From Opitutales bacterium (GTDB taxonomy: Bacteria > Verrucomicrobiota > Verrucomicrobiia > Opitutales > Seribacteraceae), in NCBI GenBank assembly GCA_029254745.1, contig JAQWWZ010000003.1, forward strand, positions 1-58,468: a stretch of 58,468 nucleotides of DNA. Direction: 5' to 3'. Each line of letters starts with the position of its first letter. Position 1 is the first letter of the stretch. The notes below the pieces were generated by a model, which saw only the letters and a list, made by a program, of their open reading frames with translations, had not been told where the DNA came from and did not search any database. Below, in pieces: positions 46,523-55,508 of this stretch. The translations under genes were made by a program, and so were the position numbers.

Positions 46523-47256
46523 GTATCAAATTATTGAGGCGGATAAAGGATGAAGTAATGGATGTCTTTTTTCCTGGAGATTGTCCAGTCTGTGGGGAGC
46601 CGCCAAAGATGGACGAAGGATATTATGCCTGTAAAGTATGCCTTGATCAAATCGCGTGGGTTCGGGGGAGTGCCTGCAAGCTTTGTGGGATTGGTATGTA
46701 TGGTATCGAGTACCAAGGGCTTACCTGTTCCAACTGCAGAAAGCAGGAACACTTATTTAACCGGGGGAGATGTTTGTTTGTATTAGATGCAGTTGGAAAA
46801 AATATTATTCATGAGATCAAATATCATGGGGTAAAAGAAGTCTTGGATGATATTTCTCATTGGTTGGATCGCTGTCCCGGATATCGGGAGTTTCTAGAAG
46901 GGGCTCATTTGGTTCCAGTCCCGTTACACCGAAGAAGAGAATCAAAGCGTGGATATAATCAAAGCCTGTGGATTGCCAAGGCCTTAAAGAAAGACCTAGG
47001 GTCTGCAGTAGAAGTGGGAGACTTTATGAAACGAGTGCGCAATACTTCCACCCAGACCAAGTTGGAAAAAAAGGATCGACAAAAGAATGTGAAAAATGCT
47101 TTTGCACTAAAGCCCGGAGTTTGTTTGGATTCGATTTATAAAATCGTACTCATTGATGATGTTTTTACTACAGGAGCTACTCTTAATGCCTGCACACAGG
47201 CTTGGAATGATGTGGGTATCTCCCATGTTCAAATCGCCACTCTCGGCCACGGCTAA
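46519..47256 (+). CDS. ComF-family phosphoribosyltransferase-like protein
   Basis: A 245-residue protein with N-terminal zinc-ribbon cysteines (CPVC, CKVC, CKLC, CSNC) followed by a type I phosphoribosyltransferase domain with the PRPP motif KIVLIDDVFTTGATL. This is the ComF layout, involved in DNA uptake in naturally competent bacteria. Here the gene is embedded among housekeeping genes and no other competence gene is visible, so a role in uptake is not established. Confidence 0.88.
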   Translation: MSIKLLRRIKDEVMDVFFPGDCPVCGEPPKMDEGYYACKVCLDQIAWVRGSACKLCGIGMYGIEYQGLTCSNCRKQEHLFNRGRCLFVLDAVGKNIIHEIKYHGVKEVLDDISHWLDRCPGYREFLEGAHLVPVPLHRRRESKRGYNQSLWIAKALKKDLGSAVEVGDFMKRVRNTSTQTKLEKKDRQKNVKNAFALKPGVCLDSIYKIVLIDDVFTTGATLNACTQAWNDVGISHVQIATLGHG

Positions 47257-47275
47257 AACTTTAATTATTTAATTT

Positions 47276-48253
47276 ATGGCATTTTTTGGAAAACCGAAAT
47301 ACTCAACTGTTAGCGTTAAAGCCAAAGATGGGGTAGCGAAAGGCTTATGGACAAAATGTCCGGAATCCGGAGAAATGGTGTTTGCCAAGGAGTTGGAAAA
47401 AAACCTGATGGTGGTGCCGGCGAGTGATTACCATTTTCCTTTATCCGCTCCGAAGCGTATTGATTCGTTGGTCGATAAAGGCAGCTTTATCGAACATGAC
47501 GCAAACTTGACATCAGCTGACCCTTTAAACTTTAAGGGCTTAGCTGCATACAAAGACAAGCTCGTGCAAAATAAGAAGAAAACCAAGCTAAATGATGCGG
47601 TTGTTGCAGGCATGGCAAAGATGGGAGGCCTCCCTGTGAGCTTAGCGGTGATGGATTTTCGATTTCTCGGCGGAAGTATGGGCTCAGTAGTTGGGGAAAA
47701 AATTACCCGGGCAATCGAGCGTGGCCTTGAGCAAAAAGCTCCCGTCATCATCGTGTCTGCCTCCGGAGGTGCGAGGATGTATGAGGGTATTCTTAGCCTT
47801 ATGCAAATGGCGAAGACCAGTGCCGCGTTGGCTCGATTGTCGCAGGCAAAAATCCCTTATTTTTCAATTTTGACCAACCCCACAATGGCAGGAGTGATGG
47901 CCAGTTATGCAACTCTTGGAGATGTGATCATCGCCGAGCCAAAGGCATTGATCGGGTTTGCGGGCCGTCGGGTGATCAAGGAAACTACGCGAGCTGACTT
48001 ACCGGATGGTTTTCAAACTTCTGAATTTTTATTACATCGCGGGTTGATCGATCAAATTGTACATCGCCATGAAATGCGTGATAAATTGATTACCTTAATT
48101 GGGCACCTTGGCCACGCCTTACATACAAGTTTACCGAAGGCGAAGACACCGGTGAAAAAAGTAACTCCAACTCGATCTAGAGCGAAGAAAAAACCAGTGC
48201 AGGCAGTAAAAAAAACAACCACGGTTAGTAAAAAATCTCCCTCAAAAAAGTAA
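47276..48253 (+). CDS. accD: acetyl-CoA carboxylase carboxyltransferase beta subunit
   Basis: A 325-residue carboxyltransferase beta subunit making malonyl-CoA for fatty acid synthesis. The crotonase-fold core is intact ([49 protein letters not shown]). The N-terminal zinc ribbon is eroded: where the family has CPxC and CPxC, this protein has CPES and VPAS, leaving one cysteine (C28). The C-terminus adds a Lys/Pro/Thr-rich basic tail of about 40 residues. accA is not in the window. Confidence 0.93.
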   Translation: MAFFGKPKYSTVSVKAKDGVAKGLWTKCPESGEMVFAKELEKNLMVVPASDYHFPLSAPKRIDSLVDKGSFIEHDANLTSADPLNFKGLAAYKDKLVQNKKKTKLNDAVVAGMAKMGGLPVSLAVMDFRFLGGSMGSVVGEKITRAIERGLEQKAPVIIVSASGGARMYEGILSLMQMAKTSAALARLSQAKIPYFSILTNPTMAGVMASYATLGDVIIAEPKALIGFAGRRVIKETTRADLPDGFQTSEFLLHRGLIDQIVHRHEMRDKLITLIGHLGHALHTSLPKAKTPVKKVTPTRSRAKKKPVQAVKKTTTVSKKSPSKK

Positions 48254-48289
48254 TCGGATATCCATATTCCGTTTCCTTTCCGGAGCTCG

Positions 48290-49555
48290 GTGCCCACATC
48301 GATGAGTGAATTTTTGGATTATTTATACAAGCTCCGCAACCGCGGATCTGACTATGGTTTAGATAGAATACATTCTCTCGTTTGTGCTTTGGGTAACCCC
48401 CAGAATTCCTATCCTGTTATTCATGTAGCTGGCACGAATGGAAAGGGGTCTGTCTGTGCCATGCTTGCTTCGATGTACCAAGCAAATGGGTATAAGGTTG
48501 GTCTCTTTACCTCCCCGCACCTGATTGAACTAGGAGAGCGGATTCAAATAAATGGTGAAATTATGCCAATGACAGATATTGAGCGCTTCATTCGCTGCAT
48601 TCAACCGATTGCTGCGGATATGGAGAGCAAGAAAGCAGGTATGCACCCCACATTTTTTGAAGTTATGACCGCAGTCGCTTTTTCAAGATTTAAAGAAGAA
48701 TGTGTAGATCTAGTGATTTTAGAAACTGGATTGGGTGGTCGCCTGGATTCTACCAATGTGGTCATACCTGCGATATCCATTATTACCAGTATTTCTCTGG
48801 ATCATTGTGACCTGCTTGGCTCTACACTGGAAGAAATTGCAGAAGAAAAGGCTGGAATTATAAAAGCAGGAATCCCTGTAATAACTGGCTGGTTGCCTCC
48901 GGTTGCGATTTCTAGGATTGCTTCCATCGCTGCCAAGAAAAATGCTCCCCTGCATGAATTGAATATTGAAGCCAATCAATGTCCTAAAACAAATTTACAG
49001 GGATCATTTCAACGCAGAAATGCTGCACTTGCAGTTCATGCGGTGAACATACTAAACCCTCTTTTCCCAGTGGAGAAAAAGGACTGCCAAGAAGGGCTAC
49101 TCCATGTGAACTTGCCCGGACGTTGGCAAGTGCTACCAGGCAACCCCACTGTTGTATTGGATGCATGTCACAACCAAGGTGGTGTTCGTTCTTTATTGGA
49201 AAACCTAAAAACATTAAAAAAACCATTGATCGTCTGGGTCGCAGCTTTTGGTAGTGATCGAGCTAAGGAAGTTATGGAGGCGGTATCCCCCCTTGCTGAT
49301 CAAGTGGTTTTCTTTACTTCATCTGAGCCCAGGGCTTGTAGCTTTCAAGAAATGCTTGCGGTGACTTCCCCTTTATTTCATTCCAAAATGTCTCATGGAA
49401 ATTGGAATGATCTACAGGCAGAATTCAAAAAAATCGGTCTGCACAACAAAAAAGACCTGGTGGTAACTGGATCAATTTACCTCGTCGGCCATGTTTTGGC
49501 CTTTTTACAAAATATGTCAGGTGGTAATAACTCTGAACTCCAAGATATATTGTGA
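48290..49555 (+). CDS. folC: folylpolyglutamate/dihydrofolate synthase
   Basis: A 421-residue Mur-ligase-family enzyme adding glutamates to folates and probably also making dihydrofolate. It has the P-loop VAGTNGKGSVCAML, LFTSPHLIELGERI, the LETGLGGRLDSTN region and SLDHCDLLG. The start is GTG 48290 with a nearby GGAG, or ATG 48302, where homology begins (MSEFLDYLYKLRNRG). It ends the run that starts with manC. Confidence 0.92.
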   Translation: MPTSMSEFLDYLYKLRNRGSDYGLDRIHSLVCALGNPQNSYPVIHVAGTNGKGSVCAMLASMYQANGYKVGLFTSPHLIELGERIQINGEIMPMTDIERFIRCIQPIAADMESKKAGMHPTFFEVMTAVAFSRFKEECVDLVILETGLGGRLDSTNVVIPAISIITSISLDHCDLLGSTLEEIAEEKAGIIKAGIPVITGWLPPVAISRIASIAAKKNAPLHELNIEANQCPKTNLQGSFQRRNAALAVHAVNILNPLFPVEKKDCQEGLLHVNLPGRWQVLPGNPTVVLDACHNQGGVRSLLENLKTLKKPLIVWVAAFGSDRAKEVMEAVSPLADQVVFFTSSEPRACSFQEMLAVTSPLFHSKMSHGNWNDLQAEFKKIGLHNKKDLVVTGSIYLVGHVLAFLQNMSGGNNSELQDIL

Positions 49556-50119
49556 TTTTTTCGAGGTAGTAGAATTTAATTCTTTGCGTTTATTACAGGC
49601 AAAGACCTGCTTTTGAGTACAAAATGTATACACTTTTTAAGAGGTTAACTTTAGTGTATGAGTTAATTAAATGAGGTGAAATAGCAATTAAGCACACCTT
49701 TTTCTCCTTCAGATTTTTATATTTTTACCACGATGTAAGAACTGTGAATAAGTTTTGGATGAAATGAGGATATCTTCCAATAACTTTAACTTGGAAAATA
49801 AAAAAAAATCTTCATTTATATTTATTTCACATCTTGTCTTTCCCTAAATCGCACATAATACGAATTCTTTGCTAAACTTATTCACACTGCTAGATATAGG
49901 GGGCTACAAGCCTAATATACCCCACATATTGTGCCGTTGTTTATAAAAAATTCACCACATCTTCATTTTTTTCTTTTCTTTTCTCCCTTCATACTCACTA
50001 TAAAATTATACATTCGATGATAAGCGACATTCAACATTTTCATAAATCAAATAAAGAGCAATCAGCGTCAAAACTTCACCACTCGGGTGTCTTTTTTGCA
50101 CGATAAGGAAACAAACAAG
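49556..50119. promoter_or_regulatory. AT-rich intergenic region upstream of nrdB
   Basis: A 564-nt gap with no plausible gene. Its main content is the pair of NrdR-like boxes at 49887-49934 and the long leader (about 185-220 nt) from there to nrdB. The stretch 49730-49860 is almost entirely A/T. A weak CAGG/CCTG hairpin lies at about 49596-49609 behind folC. Confidence 0.6.
49887..49934 (+). promoter_or_regulatory. paired NrdR boxes upstream of nrdBA
   Basis: Two 16-mers whose cores CTAGATATAG (49890-49899) and CCACATATTG (49922-49931) match the NrdR core CWATATATWG at 9 and 8 of 10 positions. They are offset by 32 nt, three helical turns, as in known NrdR operators. A weak promoter TTGCTA (49869) with TAGATA (49891), 16 nt apart, overlaps the first box, which would explain repression when dNTP or ATP levels are high. 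The NrdR gene itself is not in the window. Confidence 0.75.
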
Positions 50120-51205
50120 ATGGATAAAACATACGAAATAGGCGGGAAAACCTTCGTTTTAAACGAAGAAAAGGCAATTCAGGCATTCCAAGAGAAAAAA
50201 GTAATTAATGGTCGGGATACGATGACATTTAACCTACTACCTCTTAAATACCAGTGGGCTTACGATCTTTACAGAAAAATGAAATCCAATCATTGGGAAC
50301 CCGAGGATGTACCAATGCAAAAAGACTTGGAGCAGTGGAAAAGCACCACTGAATTAAGTGATGCCGAGCGTTGGATTGTCATGATGGGGATAGGGTATTT
50401 TTCGGCTGCTGAAGGTATTGTGGGTGACAACATTCAGCATGTTGTCCGTGAGCTTGTAACCGCTCCGGAACTTAAACTAGTGCTTGGGCGCCATGCACAT
50501 GAAGAAAATATCCACGCAGACAGCTTGCTTTACATGATTAGTTCTTTGGGTATCAACCCTCATGAGTGTGAAGCTATGTTTGAGCAGGTTGATACCATCC
50601 GCCGGAAAAACGAATTTGTGACCAATGTATCCAAAGGTCTTCGTCGCGATCTTGATTTAACCATCACTGCCAATAAGCAAGAACTTGCCAAAAACATTTT
50701 TGTCTTTGGTCAATGCATGGAAGGTACCCAATTTTATGGCCTTTTTGGCATGATTTTAAGCCTTGCCCGTCAAAATAAATTCCCCGGTATCGGACAAATG
50801 TTTCGCTATACCCTTCGGGATGAGTCCAACCACATCGAATTATTTCGTAATCTCTTCCGTGTTCTTATTGATGAAAACCCAGATATTTGGACAGATGAAT
50901 TTAAAAGTCAGCTGGTTGACTTGATGAAGGAAGCCGTTGAACTTGAGAAAGAATTTATCCGTGATTGTCTCCCCGTTAACTCTGTGGGACTCAGCTCCGA
51001 AGAATTTTGTTCTTACATTGATTTTATCGCTGACCGTCGTTTGGTCGGTGTTGGGTTGGAAGTCTTACACCCTGGTCAGGAAAACCCATTTCCGTGGCTT
51101 GCGGAAATGATGGATGTAAAGAAGGAACAAAACTTCTTTGAGGGTCGGGTGACTGAATATCAAAAATCTTCCGCCTTGGCCGAAGCTTCAGACGACGAGT
51201 TATAA
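50120..51205 (+). CDS. nrdB: ribonucleotide reductase small subunit, class Ic-like
   Basis: A 361-residue R2 protein. Metal ligands are E98, E129, H132, E201, E235 and H238; glutamate (not aspartate) as first ligand is the class Ic pattern. The position of the radical tyrosine (E-x2-H-x3-Y) is leucine, L136, where Chlamydia has phenylalanine. Much of the rest also resembles Chlamydia NrdB (NPFPWLAEMMDVKKEQNFFE, RVTEYQ). A Mn/Fe cofactor is therefore expected. The start is ATG 50120, preceded by AAGGA; an upstream in-frame codon at 50087 would add 11 unconserved residues. nrdA follows after 64 nt. Confidence 0.94.
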   Translation: MDKTYEIGGKTFVLNEEKAIQAFQEKKVINGRDTMTFNLLPLKYQWAYDLYRKMKSNHWEPEDVPMQKDLEQWKSTTELSDAERWIVMMGIGYFSAAEGIVGDNIQHVVRELVTAPELKLVLGRHAHEENIHADSLLYMISSLGINPHECEAMFEQVDTIRRKNEFVTNVSKGLRRDLDLTITANKQELAKNIFVFGQCMEGTQFYGLFGMILSLARQNKFPGIGQMFRYTLRDESNHIELFRNLFRVLIDENPDIWTDEFKSQLVDLMKEAVELEKEFIRDCLPVNSVGLSSEEFCSYIDFIADRRLVGVGLEVLHPGQENPFPWLAEMMDVKKEQNFFEGRVTEYQKSSALAEASDDEL

Positions 51206-51269
51206 GACTTGTCATAGAAAATAAATTTTAAAACATAAACTAAACAATTTGGGTGGGAGTTAAAAACTG

Positions 51270-54200
51270 ATGCGTAACACGATATTCGAAGAAGATAAAT
51301 TATTAGTCCAAGCGGCGGAAACACCGCGTGAAAATAAGCCCCGTTTTGATTGGGCGAATGCCTTGGATGATAACCCTTTTGAGATACCGAAAGTACGTAT
51401 CACTGATGGCGCGGGTGACCGTGATTTCCACATCGCCGAGGTGGCTGAAGTGATCGGGGAGGCATTGACCAACCTGATGATTTCAAGGGAAGAAAATGAT
51501 ATATATACCCCAAAGAACCGGGAGCTCGTGGTGGAGTCTGCCCGGATCGTCGCAGACCGTTTGATTGAACGGATTGCAGAAGAGGAGGAAGGCGGCGCCC
51601 CCCGCCTCTCCTTCGACGAACTTCATCGTCTGATCGAAAAAGCCCTTGTGGAAAACGACGCGTACGATGTGGCGAAAAGCTTGGTGATTTCTCGTTCGGA
51701 CGATGGCGGGGGGGGAGAAGGAGATCTGAATATTCGAAACGGTGTTGATTCTTCTCTCATTCGACTAATCAGAAGAAGTGGGCAAGTGGTGCCGTGGAAT
51801 TCTTCAAAAATTGAAGTCGCTGTAAGAAAAGCATTTTTATCCCTACGCTTGGATTCTGCTCCGGCGGTTGAAATTGCGGCCAAGGTTACCCAAAACGCGA
51901 TTGGTACAGGGCAGGCATTCATCAACATCGAAGACATCCAGGATATTGTCCAAGAGGAGTTGATGCTCCAAAAATACTTTAAGGTAGCAGAGTCTTACAT
52001 TCTTTATCGGGCACGTCGTCGAATTGAGCGTGAATCCGGTGGTACCCATGATGAAGTCAAGCAAGACTCCATGATTGTGGTAATGAAAAAAGATGGGACT
52101 ACTTTTTTCTGGGATGGGATTGATCTAAAGAAACGAATATCCTTTGCATCCATCGGGCTCAATCTTTGTCTTAGCCCGGAAGAGATCGAAGAAAGTCTGC
52201 GTCGTTCCGTTTTCTCAGAGATCAGCGAAGAAGACCTGCGAAAAACCATCATCTTAAACTCCAAGACCTTAATTGAAAGAGATGGAGATTTTGCCAAGTT
52301 TTCCGCCCGAATCCTGTTATCTTATGTTTATGAAGAAGTCTTGGGTTGGAATATTTCAACCAACAGCATGGATGAGTTAAAAACTTTCCATTCCGAAGGC
52401 TTAAAAAAATATTTGAAGTATGGCGTGAAGATTAAGCGTCTCGATGCCAAGTTGCTCAAATTAAATATTGCCAAACTGGCTGATGCACTTGATCCATCTG
52501 CAGACCTTGACTTCGATTATCTGGGTATCCAAACTCTCTATGATCGTTACCTTGTTGTCGACAAGACCGGTGATACTCCCGTGCGCTTGGAAACACCCCA
52601 ACTCTTTTGGATGCGTGTGGCTATGGGTGTTTTTGCTCATGAGGACTCTCCAGAAGATCAAATCATTTCACTTTATAACCTTTACAAAAGCCGTCGTTTT
52701 TGTTCATCAACACCAACGCTTTTCAATTCGGGTACTCCACACTCTCAGTTGTCTTCCTGCTATCTTTACAAGGTGGATGACACCATTGAGTCAATCATGT
52801 ACCGAGGGATTGCTGAGAATGCTTTTCTGTCCAAGTGGGCTGGCGGGTTAGGTGGTAGCTGGACATCAGTCCGTGGAACCGGTAGTCACATAGCTGGTAC
52901 TAATGGGGAAAGCCAGGGAGTTATTCCATTCCTCAAAATGCACAATGACCAATTGTGTGCAGTCAATCAGGGCGGTAAGCGCAAAGGTTCAGGCTGTGCT
53001 TACCTCGAGTCGTGGCACTGTGATATTTTAGAGTTTTTAGAACTTCGTAAAAATACAGGGGATGACCGACGTCGTACCCATGATATGAACACAGCCAACT
53101 GGATACCTGACCTTTTTATGAAGCGCATGGAATCCCGGGGGAATTGGACCTTATTCCGAAGTAATGAGGTGGCCGACCTGCACGACCTTTACGGCCAGGC
53201 ATTTGAAGATAAATATGCTGAGTATGAAGCGAAAGCAGAAAAGGGAGAGATTTGGAGCCATGTTATGCCTGCGATTGATCTCTGGAAGCAAATGCTCAAA
53301 TTACTTTTTGAGACAGGTCATCCCTGGATAACCTTCAAAGATACATGCAATGTACGCAGCCCTCAGGATCATGTCGGGGTAATTCACAGTTCAAATCTTT
53401 GCACAGAAATTACATTAAATACTGGTGCTGATGAAACCGCAGTTTGCAACTTAGGTTCTGTGGTTTTAGATTCACACCTGAAAAAAGATGGTTCTTTGGA
53501 CCATGACAAGTTACGGGATACAATCCGCACTGCAGTCCGAGCCTTGGACAATGTGATCGATGTAAATTTTTATCCAACAGATGCAGCCAAGACATCAAAT
53601 ATGCGTCACCGTCCTATCGGGTTGGGCGTAATGGGGCTGCAGAATTCTCTGTTCACCAAAGATATATCTTTTACTTCTGAGGAAGCGGTTGAGTTCAATG
53701 ATGAATTTATGGAAGCGATTTGCTACTATGCATACGAGGCTTCCAGTGACCTAGCAGGTGAGCGTGGTACTTACTCCTCCTTTCAGGGATCCAAGTGGGA
53801 TCGTGGAATCTTGCCTCAGGATTCAATTGAAATGCTTGAAAAAGAACGGGGTCAAAAAATTGATGTGCCCAAAGAAGGCAGGATGGACTGGTCAGTTGTT
53901 CGTGACAAAATTGCCAAGCATGGCATGCGGAACAGTAATGTGATTGCGATTGCACCAACGGCTACAATTTCAAACATCATGGGATCCTCTCCCTGTATTG
54001 AGCCCACCTACAAAAACTTGTTTGTAAAAAGCAATTTATCGGGTGATTTCATGGTCTTGAACAGATATTTAGTCGAAGACTTGAAAAAGGAAAATCTTTG
54101 GAATAAGGATATGTCCGATCAGCTCAAATATTTTGATGGTGAGCTTGGTTCAATTCCTGAAGTCCCTGAGTGGATTAAGAAGAAATACCTGACTGCTTTT

Positions 54201-54536
54201 GATGTATCTTTTGAATATGTTATCAAAGCTGCGGCCCGTCGTCAGAAATGGATCGATCAGTCACAGTCGGTTAATTTATTCTTAGGTACACCTGATATCA
54301 AAGCGATGTCTCACATGTATCGGGCCGCCTGGAGGCAAGGGTTGAAGACTACATACTACCTGCGTACGCTGGGTGCTTCTAATATTGAAAAGGCAACGGT
54401 TACGATGAAACAGGCAGATCCAGAAAGTAATGTCTCCAGTGATCCATCCCCCAAAAAGGAATTTTCAGAAGCTGAGCAAAAAGCATGCAGTATCCAGGCT
54501 ATGTTAAATGGCGAAGAGTGCGAATCCTGTCAGTAA
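51270..54536 (+). CDS. nrdA: ribonucleotide reductase large subunit with three ATP-cone regions
   Basis: A 1088-residue class I R1. Three regions at the N-terminus (about 40-142, 163-251, 268-355) look like ATP-cones, the allosteric activity domain; the second (IRRSGQVVPWNSSKIEVAV) is the clearest. The catalytic core has SSCYLYKV, SNLCTEI (thiyl cysteine), TAVCNLGSV, the radical-relay tyrosines in TTYYLRTLG and the C-terminal redox pair in CESCQ. The start has GGGAG upstream, among the few good Shine-Dalgarno sequences here. Chlamydia NrdA is similarly long. Confidence 0.95.
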   Translation: MRNTIFEEDKLLVQAAETPRENKPRFDWANALDDNPFEIPKVRITDGAGDRDFHIAEVAEVIGEALTNLMISREENDIYTPKNRELVVESARIVADRLIERIAEEEEGGAPRLSFDELHRLIEKALVENDAYDVAKSLVISRSDDGGGGEGDLNIRNGVDSSLIRLIRRSGQVVPWNSSKIEVAVRKAFLSLRLDSAPAVEIAAKVTQNAIGTGQAFINIEDIQDIVQEELMLQKYFKVAESYILYRARRRIERESGGTHDEVKQDSMIVVMKKDGTTFFWDGIDLKKRISFASIGLNLCLSPEEIEESLRRSVFSEISEEDLRKTIILNSKTLIERDGDFAKFSARILLSYVYEEVLGWNISTNSMDELKTFHSEGLKKYLKYGVKIKRLDAKLLKLNIAKLADALDPSADLDFDYLGIQTLYDRYLVVDKTGDTPVRLETPQLFWMRVAMGVFAHEDSPEDQIISLYNLYKSRRFCSSTPTLFNSGTPHSQLSSCYLYKVDDTIESIMYRGIAENAFLSKWAGGLGGSWTSVRGTGSHIAGTNGESQGVIPFLKMHNDQLCAVNQGGKRKGSGCAYLESWHCDILEFLELRKNTGDDRRRTHDMNTANWIPDLFMKRMESRGNWTLFRSNEVADLHDLYGQAFEDKYAEYEAKAEKGEIWSHVMPAIDLWKQMLKLLFETGHPWITFKDTCNVRSPQDHVGVIHSSNLCTEITLNTGADETAVCNLGSVVLDSHLKKDGSLDHDKLRDTIRTAVRALDNVIDVNFYPTDAAKTSNMRHRPIGLGVMGLQNSLFTKDISFTSEEAVEFNDEFMEAICYYAYEASSDLAGERGTYSSFQGSKWDRGILPQDSIEMLEKERGQKIDVPKEGRMDWSVVRDKIAKHGMRNSNVIAIAPTATISNIMGSSPCIEPTYKNLFVKSNLSGDFMVLNRYLVEDLKKENLWNKDMSDQLKYFDGELGSIPEVPEWIKKKYLTAFDVSFEYVIKAAARRQKWIDQSQSVNLFLGTPDIKAMSHMYRAAWRQGLKTTYYLRTLGASNIEKATVTMKQADPESNVSSDPSPKKEFSEAEQKACSIQAMLNGEECESCQ

Positions 54537-54568
54537 AGCCATTCTTTCTCTCATCCTGTTAGGTTCTC

Positions 54569-55099
54569 ATGAAAGTTGAGGATCGTCTTATATCTTTCCT
54601 TTCTCAAAAGCCACGCTTCGAAGATTCTTGTTATGTGGCCGCTACCGCCACGATTATTGGTGATGTCAGAATAGGTAATCATTCCAGCATCTGGTATGGT
54701 TGTGTACTGCGTGGAGATATAAATTATATATCAATTGGTAAATGCACCAATTTACAGGACGGGGTCATTGGGCATTTAGCAGATGACTTTCCCTTAACAG
54801 TTGGAGACTTTGTCACGGTCGGGCACGGTGCTATTTTGCACGCCTGTACTATCGAAGATGAGTGCTTGATTGGGATGGGAGCCACAATTTTAGATGGGGC
54901 ACACATAGGTAAGCAATCAATAATTGCGGCTGGGACGGTGGTACCGATGGGTATGCAAGTCCCCCCAGGGTCTCTTGTTGCCGGTGTACCCGGCCAACTA
55001 AAGAAACCGCTATCTTTGGAAAAGCGGAATAGTTTACGTGGTTGGGCGGAAAAATATTTGGCCGTCAAAGAAGCCCACCGTCAGCTTGATAAAAAGTAA
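54569..55099 (+). CDS. gamma-class carbonic anhydrase-like hexapeptide protein
   Basis: A 176-residue left-handed beta-helix protein. Repeats run from IIGDVRIGNHSSIW to IIAAGTVVPMG, with the gamma-carbonic anhydrase metal histidines at H69 (VIGHL), H86 and H91 (TVGHGAILHAC), plus NLQD (Q63, D64) and LRGD. Zinc binding is therefore likely. Real carbonic anhydrase activity is often absent in such YrdA/PaaY-type proteins. It is 32 nt after nrdA and may be cotranscribed. Confidence 0.88.
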   Translation: MKVEDRLISFLSQKPRFEDSCYVAATATIIGDVRIGNHSSIWYGCVLRGDINYISIGKCTNLQDGVIGHLADDFPLTVGDFVTVGHGAILHACTIEDECLIGMGATILDGAHIGKQSIIAAGTVVPMGMQVPPGSLVAGVPGQLKKPLSLEKRNSLRGWAEKYLAVKEAHRQLDKK

Positions 55100-55116
55100 G
55101 GAGGAGGATTACTCCA

Positions 55117-55392
55117 TTACACCGCTTCGGCACTATCCATCCCGTATGCTTTGTACAGGTCGATAACCAAGCTAGACAGAGGAGGAAGAGGGTGCACATT
55201 GCCCCCAGATTCTGCACAGCAGGAAAGATAAGACCGAATAGCCTGTTCATTGGCACATTTCCCATCTTTTTGAAGAAGGGTTGACAGTGTAGCTCGTGCA
55301 GAGGTCCATTCATCCACATCGAATGCATAACTAATCATCATCTCTTCCCATTCTTTTTTCTCGGCCGAAGGTAAATTTTGTAACCAATCCAT
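55117..55392 (-). CDS. small hypothetical protein
   Basis: A 91-residue acidic protein, starting ATG 55392 (MDWLQNLPSAEKKEWEEMM). I recognise no family. It is predicted mostly helical with two cysteines (SCCAE) near residue 58. It lies convergent to the gamma-carbonic anhydrase gene, with an imperfect GTAAGGAG/CTCCATTAC hairpin at about 55096-55120 across both stop codons, and divergent from the CysJ-like gene. No membrane segment or signal peptide is seen. Codon use looks ordinary, so it is probably real but unassigned. Confidence 0.55.
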   Translation of the reverse strand: MDWLQNLPSAEKKEWEEMMISYAFDVDEWTSARATLSTLLQKDGKCANEQAIRSYLSCCAESGGNVHPLPPLSSLVIDLYKAYGMDSAEAV

Positions 55393-55508
55393 AAGAAATC
55401 ATCCCTATTGAGATGGGAATGAGGAAGCAACTTGATAATCTTTGTTCATTTCGCTTGGATTATAGAAAATCTTTTGTCAAAAGTAGTATAGCCTATCTTA
55501 TATTGCCT

